64,000 nt of DNA from Hymenobacter tibetensis (GCF_022827545.1 NZ_CP094671.1:1-64000); one strand, 5' to 3'; counted from the stretch's first letter, positions 7,925-17,162 are shown. The notes: generated by a model not told the origin, from the letters alone. Numbers and translations: made by a program.

Positions 7925-10900
7925 TTAGTTTACCAGCAGACGGCGCGTCGCTGCCCCAACGCGGACTATGTACGTGCCGGGCGGAACGCCTTGCAGGTCC
8001 AATATGGCTTCTTCATCCAGATGCACTGGGGGGTGTGCGCACACGACACGACCGACCAAATCCAGTATGTTGATCGAGCCGCTTCCGCCGCGGACACGAA
8101 CAGTGCGCTGGGCTGGGTTGGGCCATACCTGTACAGCGTGACTTGGTGCTGTGAATGACGCGGCTGCCAACGGCAGTGGGGCTACCACTTGAACCAGCTT
8201 GGTAACAGTGCGACCCGCGTAGGCTACGCGCATAGAATCCAGGCCAGCGCGTACCCCGACGACCCAGCCGTTACGACGCGTGCGAGCATTACCGCTGGGA
8301 AAGGTGAACGTGATGCTTGGTTGGCCGAGTATGTTGCGGTACACTCCGTCCGAGTACATCCCCGTGACGCGGACTGGCGTGCTGTCGCCTACGCTGGTGT
8401 ATACCAAGTTTGGCTCAACACGCAGGCCGGTGAGCGTGGCAAGAGTTGTCAACCGGGTGGTCAGGGTATCAGACTGCACGTAGATGGAATCGGCAAAAGC
8501 CAATGCAGTGATTTTCAGCCGGCCGAGCCCATGCTTTGGCACCTTGATGTAGGTCGTTCCACCGGCGCCCGGCAGCAATTTGCTGGCTATCTCTGGCGTG
8601 CCGGTAGCGCATAACAGCAGCACCCGCGTCACATCTGCGCTGGCTGCAACCGTCACCTGTATGCTGTCTAGGTCGGTGGCGATCGTGCCGCGAGTCGGCG
8701 ACGTGATACGGAGCGTGGAGGAGGGGTTTACGGTGGGCATCGTAGCGAGGGCTTCGCGAGGAAATACGCTGCTAATGACTGGGGGGATGAGGTTGCCCGT
8801 CGTAAATGGGTACATTGGTTGCGCGCTATTGCTTTTGGCTAGCAGCAAGGCTTTGATTTCGTTTTGGACAGTTGGCGAACTGCCCGAACTGTGCCATTGA
8901 TTTGGAAAATCGTTGAGGTTGTTGGTATACGGCGCTCCAAGTCCGCCGCGTTGGCTGTTCTGCCCCACGATCAAATCACTGTAGTTGTGGTACACGGAGT
9001 TGAACAAATATGCGTTGATGTCGCGCGCGCGCTCCGGGTTAGTCAACGCCATCCAGCCCACAAGCAGCCCACCCCAACTGAATTGCCCATTGAGTAGCTG
9101 CTCAACGGGTAGTTGAGGGGTTAAGGTGACGTAGGTAGTAATGGTATGCAGGCCTACCCCTTTGGTGTTGGGCGAGGCGTTGAGACGAGCTATGGCGGGG
9201 CTGTTGTAGCTTAAATCGGCTACAGCGCCATTGGTCGGGTCATAGCCTAGAAAAATCAACGCCCCAACAAGGCCAACGCGTGCTGTGGTGGAGAGGCTGT
9301 TTATGAAGTTAGGAATTGGGCTGCCGCTATGCGGCGTGTTGAGGGTAATCAGCCGGTTTACATCCTGGCGGTAGTCAGGGCCTTGGATATACTGCCGACT
9401 GAGCAGGCCGCCCATGCTATGCCCGACGAGGTCAACCTTCGAGACAGAGATTTTTTGGTTTGAGTAGTTCTGCAGGCTGGCGCTTACATGAGACTTAAAC
9501 CGGGATGCATTGGCGGCAAAACTTTGGTCGGCGGGGTAATCGGCGTACCTAATCTGTTCTGGACTTTCATATAAGCCGTCTTCCACGAGCTTGGTGCGCA
9601 GCCCCAGGAACGCCTCTTCCCCGGTCGACCAAAGGCCGTGCACTAGTAACAGTGGTGGGCGCACCGCTTGGATAGGATAATTGCCCAACACGGTGGCAGT
9701 AGCATTATCTACTACTTGCAAATGCAAGTCTTTATGCGCCCCGGTATCATTCACAAAGGCAGGATGGTGGTATATGGCTTCCGCTGCGCTAGACGTAGGA
9801 AGAATCGGGACGAGGTATCCTGCCGCGTCGGCTAGGGGACCGCTTGAATCATTGCTGGGGTTTTCTTGTAAACGAAACGAGAAGTTCTGACCGCTGCTAC
9901 GAGCCACGCTGAAAAGGGTGCCCGCAGTACCATCGGCTCCTATTTTAACCATTCTAGTGGTTTCATAGTGCAGGTCGACCCGGGAATTGGTGACGCCAGC
10001 CTGCTGAAGGTGGTAAGCGGTAAGGGCAGGGCTATTTTGATTGGAAACTAAATCGAGCTTAGAGTCTGGAGTAATAAGAATTAAATTACTTTCGCTTATT
10101 CTTACAATTCTAAGTTCAATCCTGCCCCCTAAGATTATAGAAGTTTTGTTGTTATTGAATGTCCACGTATTGCTGTAGTCACCACCGTCGCCGCAGTTTG
10201 TGAGAACGGGGTCTGTTGTAATAGTGCCCCCTCTATGAGAGAAACTGCCGTTTGAATTAAAAATATAAATATCGTCCATTGCAACTGCTGGATTAATCGC
10301 ACTTTGACCGCAGTAAGTAGTTATCCCCTGGGGATTCACTTTCCAATACTTTATGCTGTCATTGGTGAGATAATAAGAAATGGTATCACTTGTGCCTGAT
10401 ATATGGTAGCCGGTTCGCCAATAACTTTTTTTTGGCTCCTTAACTGTTGCCGAAACTGCAACCTTAAATCCAACCGGGTGAATGCCTCTTCCTTTACCGG
10501 AATTATTAGTCCGGTTGGCTTCTAATACAGCTTTGCCAGTGCCGTAATTCTGATTACCATTATTGGCAGCCACCCTGCCAGTTGTGATGGAACTCCCTCC
10601 GACGTGAAGATTGCCGATGCCGTCCAGCGCCAAGGCACGGACGAGACCGTTTAGTCTGTTGTCTGGCACGGCTACAGACCCCAAAAGCGCAGATGATTCA
10701 ACCATACCTTCCCGAAATACTAGCTTACCGCCTACCCCCGTTTCTAGCCGGTACCTTACTGCGCTTAACGACCCACGAATTCCTGCCCACAACGTGCCGT
10801 CGTTATTTAGGGTGGCCTCAAGAGTGCCACTATAGGCCGAGCTAGTCAACAGCAAGGCCGTATAAAACAAGCCAATGACCAACCACCGGCTTGATCGGCC

Positions 10901-10933
10901 GCTGTGGTTCCAGAGTTGAGATGTGATTTTCAT
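7925..10933 (-). CDS. Secreted lipase-like alpha/beta hydrolase with T9SS sorting domain
   Basis: The protein has 1002 residues. A signal peptide (hydrophobic core about 17-34) leads into a long beta-rich region with no recognised domain. An alpha/beta-hydrolase follows: the oxyanion strand LLLVHGLW (428-435) and the nucleophile elbow GHSMGG (504-509, Ser506). This part resembles PGAP1-like and triacylglycerol lipases. After further beta-sandwich-like segments comes a C-terminal type A T9SS sorting domain (about 925-1002, with VWPNPA and GTYIVRV), so the protein should cross the outer membrane through the gliding-type secretion system. The catalytic Asp and His are not assigned with certainty. 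It stands alone between degraded DNA and a PKD lipoprotein gene on the same strand. The substrate is unknown; ester or lipid hydrolysis is likely. Confidence 0.85.
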   Translation of the reverse strand: MKITSQLWNHSGRSSRWLVIGLFYTALLLTSSAYSGTLEATLNNDGTLWAGIRGSLSAVRYRLETGVGGKLVFREGMVESSALLGSVAVPDNRLNGLVRALALDGIGNLHVGGSSITTGRVAANNGNQNYGTGKAVLEANRTNNSGKGRGIHPVGFKVAVSATVKEPKKSYWRTGYHISGTSDTISYYLTNDSIKYWKVNPQGITTYCGQSAINPAVAMDDIYIFNSNGSFSHRGGTITTDPVLTNCGDGGDYSNTWTFNNNKTSIILGGRIELRIVRISESNLILITPDSKLDLVSNQNSPALTAYHLQQAGVTNSRVDLHYETTRMVKIGADGTAGTLFSVARSSGQNFSFRLQENPSNDSSGPLADAAGYLVPILPTSSAAEAIYHHPAFVNDTGAHKDLHLQVVDNATATVLGNYPIQAVRPPLLLVHGLWSTGEEAFLGLRTKLVEDGLYESPEQIRYADYPADQSFAANASRFKSHVSASLQNYSNQKISVSKVDLVGHSMGGLLSRQYIQGPDYRQDVNRLITLNTPHSGSPIPNFINSLSTTARVGLVGALIFLGYDPTNGAVADLSYNSPAIARLNASPNTKGVGLHTITTYVTLTPQLPVEQLLNGQFSWGGLLVGWMALTNPERARDINAYLFNSVYHNYSDLIVGQNSQRGGLGAPYTNNLNDFPNQWHSSGSSPTVQNEIKALLLAKSNSAQPMYPFTTGNLIPPVISSVFPREALATMPTVNPSSTLRITSPTRGTIATDLDSIQVTVAASADVTRVLLLCATGTPEIASKLLPGAGGTTYIKVPKHGLGRLKITALAFADSIYVQSDTLTTRLTTLATLTGLRVEPNLVYTSVGDSTPVRVTGMYSDGVYRNILGQPSITFTFPSGNARTRRNGWVVGVRAGLDSMRVAYAGRTVTKLVQVVAPLPLAAASFTAPSHAVQVWPNPAQRTVRVRGGSGSINILDLVGRVVCAHPPVHLDEEAILDLQGVPPGTYIVRVGAATRRLLVN

Positions 10934-11234
10934 AAGGCCAGGTTATAAACTGCAAGTGCCTGTATTAAAGGTTGATAACCTCCTTAAATGCAAGTGCAAT
11001 TTCTATAAAAACTTACCTGCAAACTTTTAGTAGGGCGTCAGCAAAGCATCGTCAGCCATTGAAAGGGTTTTCTGTGTCATATGCTACAGCGCTACTCCTT
11101 TGCCCAGGCTTTCCTGTGCTCAGACGTAACCAAGGTTAGCGGCCTCTGTAACTCGCTTGGCGGTAACACCGGACGAGGATTACGGTACAAACTGAGACCA
11201 GCGGTGCTGACGATACAGTGGTGAGTCGGCGGCG
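10934..11234. other. Intergenic gap before the lipase gene
   Basis: I see no gene. The part next to the lipase start is AT-rich and probably carries its promoter, and it contains two copies of GCAAGTGC (about 10951 and 10991), of unknown meaning. Confidence 0.4.
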
Positions 11235-12710
11235 CTACGGGTAATTCGAAGCGGCTGTAACGGCACTGGCAGAGAGCGGCCAGCGCCATAATTGAAATAC
11301 AGCCGTTAAATTCTTGTTGGCTGCCGCGCACGAGGCCAAGAAGAAGTTGTCTACTGCATCCTGAGTCGTTACAGCATTAGGTCGCAAGCCCGCTTGTTTC
11401 CACAGGTTACGAATGAAGGGTTCTCCACCGTAATCTCTCCGTAACCGAAAACAAAAGGAGGCAAACAAGTCTGTGGCTCCTAGGCCAGAGTTTGGCACAC
11501 CTTGCCCCACCCCCAACGTATTTGCCCAGTTGAGTGATGGAGTGGCTAGGTAGATATTGATTAGGTTTTCAACGTTGGCTCTGAAAGTCGGGAAAGTCCA
11601 CGGACCGAACGCAGCCCCGTTTACGCCGGCTGATTCCATGGCCATAAAGCGCATGAACACGGCGTACCCAGTGGTAATCGGGTCGTTGGTTTTATAGGCT
11701 AGTTTGCCACCGTAAAACCAAAAATTCCGACCGAATTCATAAAAAAGGATTTGATCATACTGATTAGTAGCGTTAATCGCATTGTACGTTAAATCAAAAT
11801 ACGTATTCTGTAACTCTATTCCGGTTGCCCCTAAGTAGCCGCACCCTGCGCCACACGTGGTGGCTACATCAGCTATGGTTGTGCGATTGTTGAGGTAGGT
11901 AGGTGGGTTTAAAGCCGGATCTCTGCCAGTGCACAACTTGTAGTAGGCATAGGTGGCATCCATGGCTTTCAGCCACTTGAACATCGTGGCCCGGTTCAAT
12001 GTGTTGTTTCGCGCTAAGAGCAGCACGTTGGCTCCTTCCCAAGCATATAGGTTGAGGAGCCGCGCATCGAAGCTAGAGTAGGCTTGTGGATACGGAGAAA
12101 TCCTGATTTGCTTGGTTATACTATCGCTGCCCCCCGCGTTGGATGCCACTAGCTTGATCGTGTAAATACCTCCCGATGTAAAGGCAGTTGTCGGGTTGAG
12201 TTGGGTTGAAGAGCTGTTCCCAAACGACCATCTATAGGTAACGGCAGCGCCCACAGTGGTATTGGTCGTCGTTATGGTTACGGGTAGTACTTCCAGGTTG
12301 CTCGTTGTAAAAGTAAAATCGGCTTTAGGCTTGGTAAGGGTGATACTTACCTGTTTAGTGATACTATCTTTCCCGGCTTGATTGGAAGCAACTAGCTTAA
12401 CATTATAGGTGCCAACCGCAGGATAAACAGCTTCTGGATTAGTTTCCAACGAAGTTGTCCCATTGGCAAAGCTCCACTGCAGTGACGCTGCGTTTGATGC
12501 CGAGGATGAGAAGCCGACGGTTGTGGGCAGCACACCTGGGTTTTTCACAGTAAACGAAAAGTCGGCCTTGGGCCTGACAGCAGGAGTTGGTTTGGCTATG
12601 GTTGGTGCCTGTTCATCCTTTTGACAGGAAAAGGTACCCACTAGCATACCTGCTGCCCACAGCAGCAGTCGCTGTCTAACCGACCGAAAGCGCGTATAGG
12701 TGAGGTTCAT
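11235..12710 (-). CDS. PKD-domain lipoprotein with a degenerate metallopeptidase-like region
   Basis: The protein is 491 residues. The N-terminus ends in GTFSCQKDE, a loose Bacteroidota lipobox with the lipidated Cys at about 29, so it should be membrane-anchored outside the cytoplasm. Two PKD domains follow (about 47-125 and 128-207, each with WSF and GTYNVKLVASN or GIYTIKLVASN). The remaining ~280 residues contain YEFGRNFWFYGG, which looks like the zinc site HExGHNFWFY of secreted metallopeptidases in which both His positions are changed (Y and R). It is therefore probably not a working zinc peptidase, or belongs to a non-enzymatic branch. It also has several Cys residues (TTCGAGCGYLG). It is followed by the lipase gene on the same strand but 300 bp away. 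The function is unknown. Confidence 0.75.
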   Translation of the reverse strand: MNLTYTRFRSVRQRLLLWAAGMLVGTFSCQKDEQAPTIAKPTPAVRPKADFSFTVKNPGVLPTTVGFSSSASNAASLQWSFANGTTSLETNPEAVYPAVGTYNVKLVASNQAGKDSITKQVSITLTKPKADFTFTTSNLEVLPVTITTTNTTVGAAVTYRWSFGNSSSTQLNPTTAFTSGGIYTIKLVASNAGGSDSITKQIRISPYPQAYSSFDARLLNLYAWEGANVLLLARNNTLNRATMFKWLKAMDATYAYYKLCTGRDPALNPPTYLNNRTTIADVATTCGAGCGYLGATGIELQNTYFDLTYNAINATNQYDQILFYEFGRNFWFYGGKLAYKTNDPITTGYAVFMRFMAMESAGVNGAAFGPWTFPTFRANVENLINIYLATPSLNWANTLGVGQGVPNSGLGATDLFASFCFRLRRDYGGEPFIRNLWKQAGLRPNAVTTQDAVDNFFLASCAAANKNLTAVFQLWRWPLSASAVTAASNYP

Positions 12711-13002
12711 AGCACAAAAAGTCGTGGTTAGCGGGAGCTCTAAAGTTGCGCTAACCTGCTAGACGTTGCAATACCCAATTGTGGGTAAGCCTACTGTGTG
12801 TTCGTGCCGCAACCGTGAGTGGAATAAGACCTCTTAGGAATAGCGCGGCTTGTCGAATAGCAGATAAAAGCATGCACGTAAGGCTATATTAAAGCCTTGA
12901 TGCTTATATTAACTCATAGACTGGATCGTGCTTATCAGCTACAGGCCCAGTTTGCTTGACCCGCTTCGTGCCTAGTACTCCACTTCTGCCCTACCCCTTG
13001 CC

Positions 13003-13734
13003 TTGGCATCCGCTACTGAATCCCTCGCCGACCATTATTGGGCTCCTAGCTCCCCCGGCTACCCGGCCCCACCCGCAGCCCTACGCCTCCTGTGGCCACA
13101 ATTGGGCGCGACGTTGCTTATGACGCAATTTGCCTGCGTGTTTGATCACGACCGCCAAGACGTGGTGTGGGTAAGTGCAGGCGCGAAGTTCTTACTGGGC
13201 GAACTTCCTGCCGCCGATGCCTTCGGGTGGACCTGGTTTGCCGACCGCTTGCACCCAGCCGATGCCCCAGCGGTAATAGCGGCCCTGGCCATGCTGCGCG
13301 AACATCTGTGCGGCCGCTGCCCGCCGCCTGGCTTTCAGTTTTCCCTCGATTACCGCCTGCGCCACGCCCGCGGCCACTTCTGCCGGGTGCTGCACCAGGT
13401 GATGCCCTTGGGCACTGGCCCCCTAAGCTTGCTGTTGTTTACTGACCTCACTCACCACAAGCTCACGCACGAGGTGCGCGTGCATGCCAATTGGGTGCAG
13501 TCGCTGCCCACGCCGGGCACACCTGCCCTTAGGCCCCGCCAGCGCGAAGTGCTTGCCTTGGTAGTAGCCGGCTACACCAGCCGGCAAATTGCTCACCAAC
13601 TGGGCCTGCGCGAGAGTACCGTCAAAGCCCACCGCCGCAACCTGCACCGCAAAATCCCTTCCCGCAACATCCACGCATTGCTGGCCTATCTACAGCCTGC
13701 TGACAGGCTTTCACCCGACCGTGAATCCGCCTGA
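13003..13734 (+). CDS. PAS-LuxR transcriptional regulator
   Basis: The C-terminal third is a clear LuxR/GerE helix-turn-helix (LRPRQREVLALVVAG, then RQIAHQLGLRESTVKAHRRN). Before it is a PAS-type sensor region (DRQDVVWVSAGAKFLLGELP, HPADAP, RHARGHFCRVLHQ). A signal-receiver domain is absent, so it is probably a one-component regulator. The frame opens with TTG at 13003, just after an in-frame TAG; the first ATG is at 13120 and would remove 39 residues but keep the whole PAS. The start is therefore uncertain. It is a paralogue of the gene at 13817-14575, facing it tail to tail. Target genes are unknown. Confidence 0.8.
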   Translation: MASATESLADHYWAPSSPGYPAPPAALRLLWPQLGATLLMTQFACVFDHDRQDVVWVSAGAKFLLGELPAADAFGWTWFADRLHPADAPAVIAALAMLREHLCGRCPPPGFQFSLDYRLRHARGHFCRVLHQVMPLGTGPLSLLLFTDLTHHKLTHEVRVHANWVQSLPTPGTPALRPRQREVLALVVAGYTSRQIAHQLGLRESTVKAHRRNLHRKIPSRNIHALLAYLQPADRLSPDRESA

Positions 13735-13816
13735 CGCTTCCACGGGTTGCGAATCGCGTTTACGACGGTCGGCTGCGCCAGCAAGTGCCTGTTTTAGAAA
13801 GGAAGCCTGAGCGGAA

Positions 13817-14575
13817 CTAGTCCATCTGCTCGTCGGCCCGCAGGTGCCGCAAGAGCCGTCCCAAGTCGTGTGAGCCAACCTTGCGGTGAAAATTACGGCG
13901 ATGGGTTTTCACCGTTTCAACACTCACGCCTAAGTGCGTGGCAATGGCCTGGCTGCCGAGCCCCTGCAGCACTAGCAGTGCCACTTCGCGCTCGCGTCGG
14001 CTCAGTGCCACCGGCAGCGCCGACAGCTGCTGTTGCCGAACGTAATCGGCAAATCCCGGTAGGTTCAGGTGGAACTGCACGTCGTTGGTAAGCTTGTGGG
14101 CCGTGATATCAGTAAGCAACGAAGCTACTGCCACGAGCCCTCCTCGCGGTTCCCACACCAGCGCAAAGTTCTGCCTCAGCACCCGTACCCAGTGGCCCTG
14201 GGCGTGGCGCATGCGAAAGTCAATGGAAAGTACTACATCGTAGCGCGGCCCGATTCTGTGCTCGGCCACGAAACGGTTAGTGAGCACCGATGCTTCCACC
14301 ACCAGCGGCAGGTCGTCGGGGTGAATGAGGTCGTAGGCCAACATACCAAAGCGGTCGGCCGGGTACCCCAACAGCCGCTCTACGCCCGCTGATACATAGG
14401 AAATGACCCCAGCCCGGTGGTCACCCACGTAAAGGGCCTGCGTTTCCGGCAAGCTTTCGGCTATTCGTCTCCCCAGCGCCTCGGCTTGTGCTGAAGGGGG
14501 CGCGTCCGGGTCGTTATACAAAGGACTATAACGCCAAACTTGCGCAATGACGTTGGGGATGGCGGGTAAGCTCAT
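13817..14575 (-). CDS. PAS-LuxR transcriptional regulator, paralogue of the convergent neighbour
   Basis: The protein has 252 residues from the ATG at 14575. The PAS region reads GVISYVSAGVERLLGYPADRF, HPDD and RHAQGHWVRVLRQ, and the C-terminus is a LuxR helix-turn-helix (LSRREREVALLVLQG, then ATHLGVSVETVKTHRRN). A longer frame begins at 14707, but it would overlap the end of the upstream hydrolase gene by about 100 bp and its extra residues look non-coding, so MSLPAIPNVIAQVW is taken as the start. It lies 28 bp after the hydrolase gene on the same strand, so the two may form an operon. It shares its layout and many residues with the regulator at 13003, which points to an old duplication. Confidence 0.87.
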   Translation of the reverse strand: MSLPAIPNVIAQVWRYSPLYNDPDAPPSAQAEALGRRIAESLPETQALYVGDHRAGVISYVSAGVERLLGYPADRFGMLAYDLIHPDDLPLVVEASVLTNRFVAEHRIGPRYDVVLSIDFRMRHAQGHWVRVLRQNFALVWEPRGGLVAVASLLTDITAHKLTNDVQFHLNLPGFADYVRQQQLSALPVALSRREREVALLVLQGLGSQAIATHLGVSVETVKTHRRNFHRKVGSHDLGRLLRHLRADEQMD

Positions 14576-14603
14576 GATGGACGATGATACCGTGAGCTCA
14601 GCC

Positions 14604-15437
14604 TTACGAATCAATTGCAGCACCCCGCCGCGCCGTAGCAGCGACGAATTGCAGCAACAGCGTGTTAAAGGCCAGCGGATTCTCCAGAAAAGGCGAATGG
14701 CCGGCACCCGGAATCAGGTGCTGGGACGGTCCCCAGCGACTGGGTGCCATCAAGGTGTCGAAGTAGGGTAAGCGCATGGAGTGGTCCTGTTCACCCGTTA
14801 CAAATGCCAGCGGCACAGCCGTGCGGTGTAGGTTGCCCACTTCGTCACCTAGCTCACCGATACTGGCAGTGAGTTCCGATCGGATCCGGCCGTCAGTTCG
14901 TAAAACGTCGGCCTCAAGCAATGCCACCAGTGAGGCTGGAGCTAACGGCCCCAATGCGTAACGGGCCATCGCCTCGGCCTCTGATGATGTTATGGCGCTC
15001 GTATAAAAAAGTAGTCGCGTATCACTAATTGGAAACGCTGCTTCCATATCGGCCAAGGTACTTACCGGAGGCGCTATCGCCACTAACCCTTGCAACGAGG
15101 GCAAGTTCGGCAGTAACTCCAACAGAAGGTGGCCGCCATAGGAGTGCCCTACGGCCACAGCCTGTTCCAGCCCTAACTTCTGCACTGCGGCAAGAACCGT
15201 GGCCCGCATGGCACCAAGGCCGTAGTGCCCCGGCGCGGGGGGGGACTGCCCGTGTCCTGGCAGGTCAAAGGCTACCAAGCGGAAATGCTGCAATTCCGGG
15301 GCCTTGAATTGGCGAGCAAAGATGTCGGCGGCTAGCGAGTTCCCATGCAGAAAAAAAAGCGGCAAGCCGGCCGGGTCGCCACCTTCATAAGTGGCCACGC
15401 TCAGATTGTCCAGTACAGAAATGAAGTGTGGAGTCAT
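14604..15437 (-). CDS. Alpha/beta-fold hydrolase
   Basis: The 277-residue protein is a typical soluble alpha/beta hydrolase. It has the oxyanion HG in FFLHGNS, the segment FDLPGHGQS, the nucleophile elbow GHSYGG, the acid in TGEQDHS and the His in GAGHSPFLENP, so the whole triad is present. The ATG at 15437 is preferred over an in-frame TTG at 15449. There is no signal peptide, so it acts in the cytoplasm. The substrate cannot be told; esterase, lactonase or similar small-molecule hydrolysis is usual. It is followed closely by the PAS-LuxR gene and may be co-transcribed with it. Confidence 0.88.
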   Translation of the reverse strand: MTPHFISVLDNLSVATYEGGDPAGLPLFFLHGNSLAADIFARQFKAPELQHFRLVAFDLPGHGQSPPAPGHYGLGAMRATVLAAVQKLGLEQAVAVGHSYGGHLLLELLPNLPSLQGLVAIAPPVSTLADMEAAFPISDTRLLFYTSAITSSEAEAMARYALGPLAPASLVALLEADVLRTDGRIRSELTASIGELGDEVGNLHRTAVPLAFVTGEQDHSMRLPYFDTLMAPSRWGPSQHLIPGAGHSPFLENPLAFNTLLLQFVAATARRGAAIDS

Positions 15438-15449
15438 GCTGCGTTTCAA

Positions 15450-15731
15450 CCAGAGCGAGCCAAAGGCCAGCCGACCTCGAGCATAAACCAGCTAAACAGG
15501 TTTACCACAAGAGGCAAGGCAAGCCGAGCAGGCTGAAGTTAGCTTAATCAACTAATACTTCCACCAGAAAACATGGTGCACTGCTCGGCTAAGCTCCGCA
15601 GGCTGACGTTCCCGCTACCTTCGTTACGTTGCGCAAGGCCGGTTTGTCGGGTGGCGCACACCCCAGCCAGCTTAATTTCTTAACCTTGTCCACTAGCCTC
15701 CAAGCCTAAAAACAACTACACTTGTCTTCTG
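15450..15731. other. Intergenic gap between divergent genes
   Basis: I see no gene in this stretch. It must hold the promoters of the hydrolase gene (leftward) and of the small gene at 15732 (rightward). Confidence 0.4.
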
Positions 15732-16091
15732 ATGGAGACCACTGCCGTTGTTACCGGTGCTGCCTTTGCCGACCTGCTCAGCCGTTTGCGCCGCGAACGG
15801 CCGAGCAGCAGCGTGTACTTTCATACCAATATCGTCACCAATTGCTACTACTTGCTGAGCGACGATAAAAGGATGCTGGCCGCCACCGATTACCACACCG
15901 CCGCGTTCTACACCCTCGCCTTCCGCGCCCAGATTGCCAGCATCGAGGGCGATGATTTTCACGTGGTCCTGCCCCTCGAAGCGCTCGATGATCGGAGTGG
16001 CGTGCCGGCGGCCGAATTTGCCCTGCAGATCATGCAGCACATTGCCGCTCCCCCACCGCGTAAGCCCAGGGGAAAGAAAGGCAAGAACTAA
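15732..16091 (+). CDS. Small hypothetical protein
   Basis: This 119-residue frame starts with ATG and has protein-like composition: a helical N-terminus (FADLLSRLRRERPSSS), strand-like stretches (SVYFHTNIVTNCYYLL) and a basic tail (PPPRKPRGKKGKN). No known domain was recognised. There is no signal peptide. The end lies 52 bp from the end of the convergent lipoprotein gene. Confidence 0.6.
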   Translation: METTAVVTGAAFADLLSRLRRERPSSSVYFHTNIVTNCYYLLSDDKRMLAATDYHTAAFYTLAFRAQIASIEGDDFHVVLPLEALDDRSGVPAAEFALQIMQHIAAPPPRKPRGKKGKN

Positions 16092-16142
16092 AACCACCGC
16101 TCCCATCGAGCAGGACGGCTTAGCGTCCGGGATCTCCCCTAG

Positions 16143-16598
16143 TTAGCGCTTCGTACGCACAAACACGCCCTTGAAAGCGAGTAGGCGTCCCTCCAAGGCT
16201 TGAGGCTCCAGGGTTATTCGGTTGGACGTCTTTTCCAGCGTGCCTAGCTGTAACAGGCGTAGGTAATCCCCTATTCGCTGGTGCTCGCTGGTCAGGAAGA
16301 CGTGAAACACCTGGCGGGTTTGCTCACTGTAGGTGACAAACAGCTGGAGCGTGTCTTGCCGGAAGCAGCGTTCGCGCATGGTGTGGCCATTCTGCAGGAC
16401 AACCGTTGGTAGGGGAATCTCTTCTTGGCGGGCTATGGGTAAGAGTGAAGCCACCTGTTCGATAGTTTTGGTCAGCAGCTGCGGCACGTTAAACACGGGC
16501 TTGGGGACGTGATGCGTCTGCTGATTGAAGGAAGCCACCTGCTGGCAGGAAACGAATAAGGGCAAGGAGAGCAGAAAGAAGAAGGAAAGCAGGCGCAT
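16143..16598 (-). CDS. Small putative lipoprotein of unknown function
   Basis: Starting at the ATG at 16598, the 151-residue product begins MRLLSFFFLLSLPLFVSCQQ, a clear lipoprotein signal with the Cys at residue 18. An upstream start at 16667 would place 23 extra residues before the signal and is less likely. The mature part has no recognised domain; it contains the segments QDTLQLFVTYSEQTRQVFHVF and RIGDYLRLLQL. It is probably anchored in the inner or outer membrane facing the periplasm. It appears to stand alone. Confidence 0.65.
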   Translation of the reverse strand: MRLLSFFFLLSLPLFVSCQQVASFNQQTHHVPKPVFNVPQLLTKTIEQVASLLPIARQEEIPLPTVVLQNGHTMRERCFRQDTLQLFVTYSEQTRQVFHVFLTSEHQRIGDYLRLLQLGTLEKTSNRITLEPQALEGRLLAFKGVFVRTKR

Positions 16599-16694
16599 CA
16601 AGTCAATTGGTTGAGGGTAGTATAAGGAAATAGAGACGAGCGATAGGCCCAGCGGAGGGAAAGCCACGCGGGTGAATGATCCGAAGATATCGTT

Positions 16695-16811
16695 TTAGCA
16701 CGCCACGTACAGGATGGTCTTCTTCAAAAAGCGCTTGAAACAACGTCTCGCTTTGCGAGAACTCACGTTTGACGCGTTTAGGACAGGGAAACCGACTTCT
16801 GCAACAGCCAC
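16695..16811 (-). CDS. Possible 38-residue basic small protein
   Basis: A minus-strand frame opens with GTG at 16811 directly after AAGGAGGTAC and runs 38 codons to TAA. It ends in a basic, amphipathic-looking stretch (SSRKARRCFKRFLKKTILYV). The ribosome-binding sequence is strong, but its spacing to the GTG is only about 3 nt. A second AGGAGG lies about 16 nt further upstream. Another frame across the same DNA is also open and protein-like (KRVKREFSQSETLFQALFEED). This is a weak call with no homology support. Confidence 0.2.
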   Translation of the reverse strand: MAVAEVGFPVLNASNVSSRKARRCFKRFLKKTILYVAC

Positions 16812-16913
16812 GTACCTCCTTGGAATATAACCTCCTGCTTTTAGCTAATCATTCCGCCGATCTAGCTGCCACCAAAACTGAGTGAGGATAGCCGGCTAGT
16901 AAAGTAACGCTTT

Positions 16914-17162
16914 CTAGTGTGTGTCTTCTTCAACTAGTAGGTGCTCCAAATCTGTGACGACAACTCCTAAGCCTACTTGATAGTAACGGCAAAGCATTGC
17001 TACGGTAAGCAATGCAACATTGCGTCGACCAGATTCAAGACGACTGACATGTACACCTGTTGCATCATACACCTCCTGCAATGTGAGATGACGCTCCTCC
17101 CGAACGGCTTTTAGACGACGGGCTAACTCGCGTAGGAAAGGAGACTGTTGCTGTACCGGCAT
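16914..17162 (-). CDS. XRE-family helix-turn-helix regulator
   Basis: An 82-residue protein with a single Cro/C1-type domain (ELARRLKAVREERHLTLQEV, then GVHVSRLESGRRN and LLTVAMLCRYYQVGL). The ATG at 17162 is preferred; an in-frame GTG at 17198 would add 12 residues. It should bind DNA as a dimer. Stand-alone small XRE proteins are common in mobile DNA, where they often control recombinase or toxin-antitoxin genes. No toxin gene is adjacent. The target is unknown. Confidence 0.82.
   Translation of the reverse strand: MPVQQQSPFLRELARRLKAVREERHLTLQEVYDATGVHVSRLESGRRNVALLTVAMLCRYYQVGLGVVVTDLEHLLVEEDTH

Noticed and set aside
11092..11331. 79-residue minus-strand frame overlapping the end of the PKD gene
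   Set aside because: It overlaps the real gene in another frame and has no coding features.
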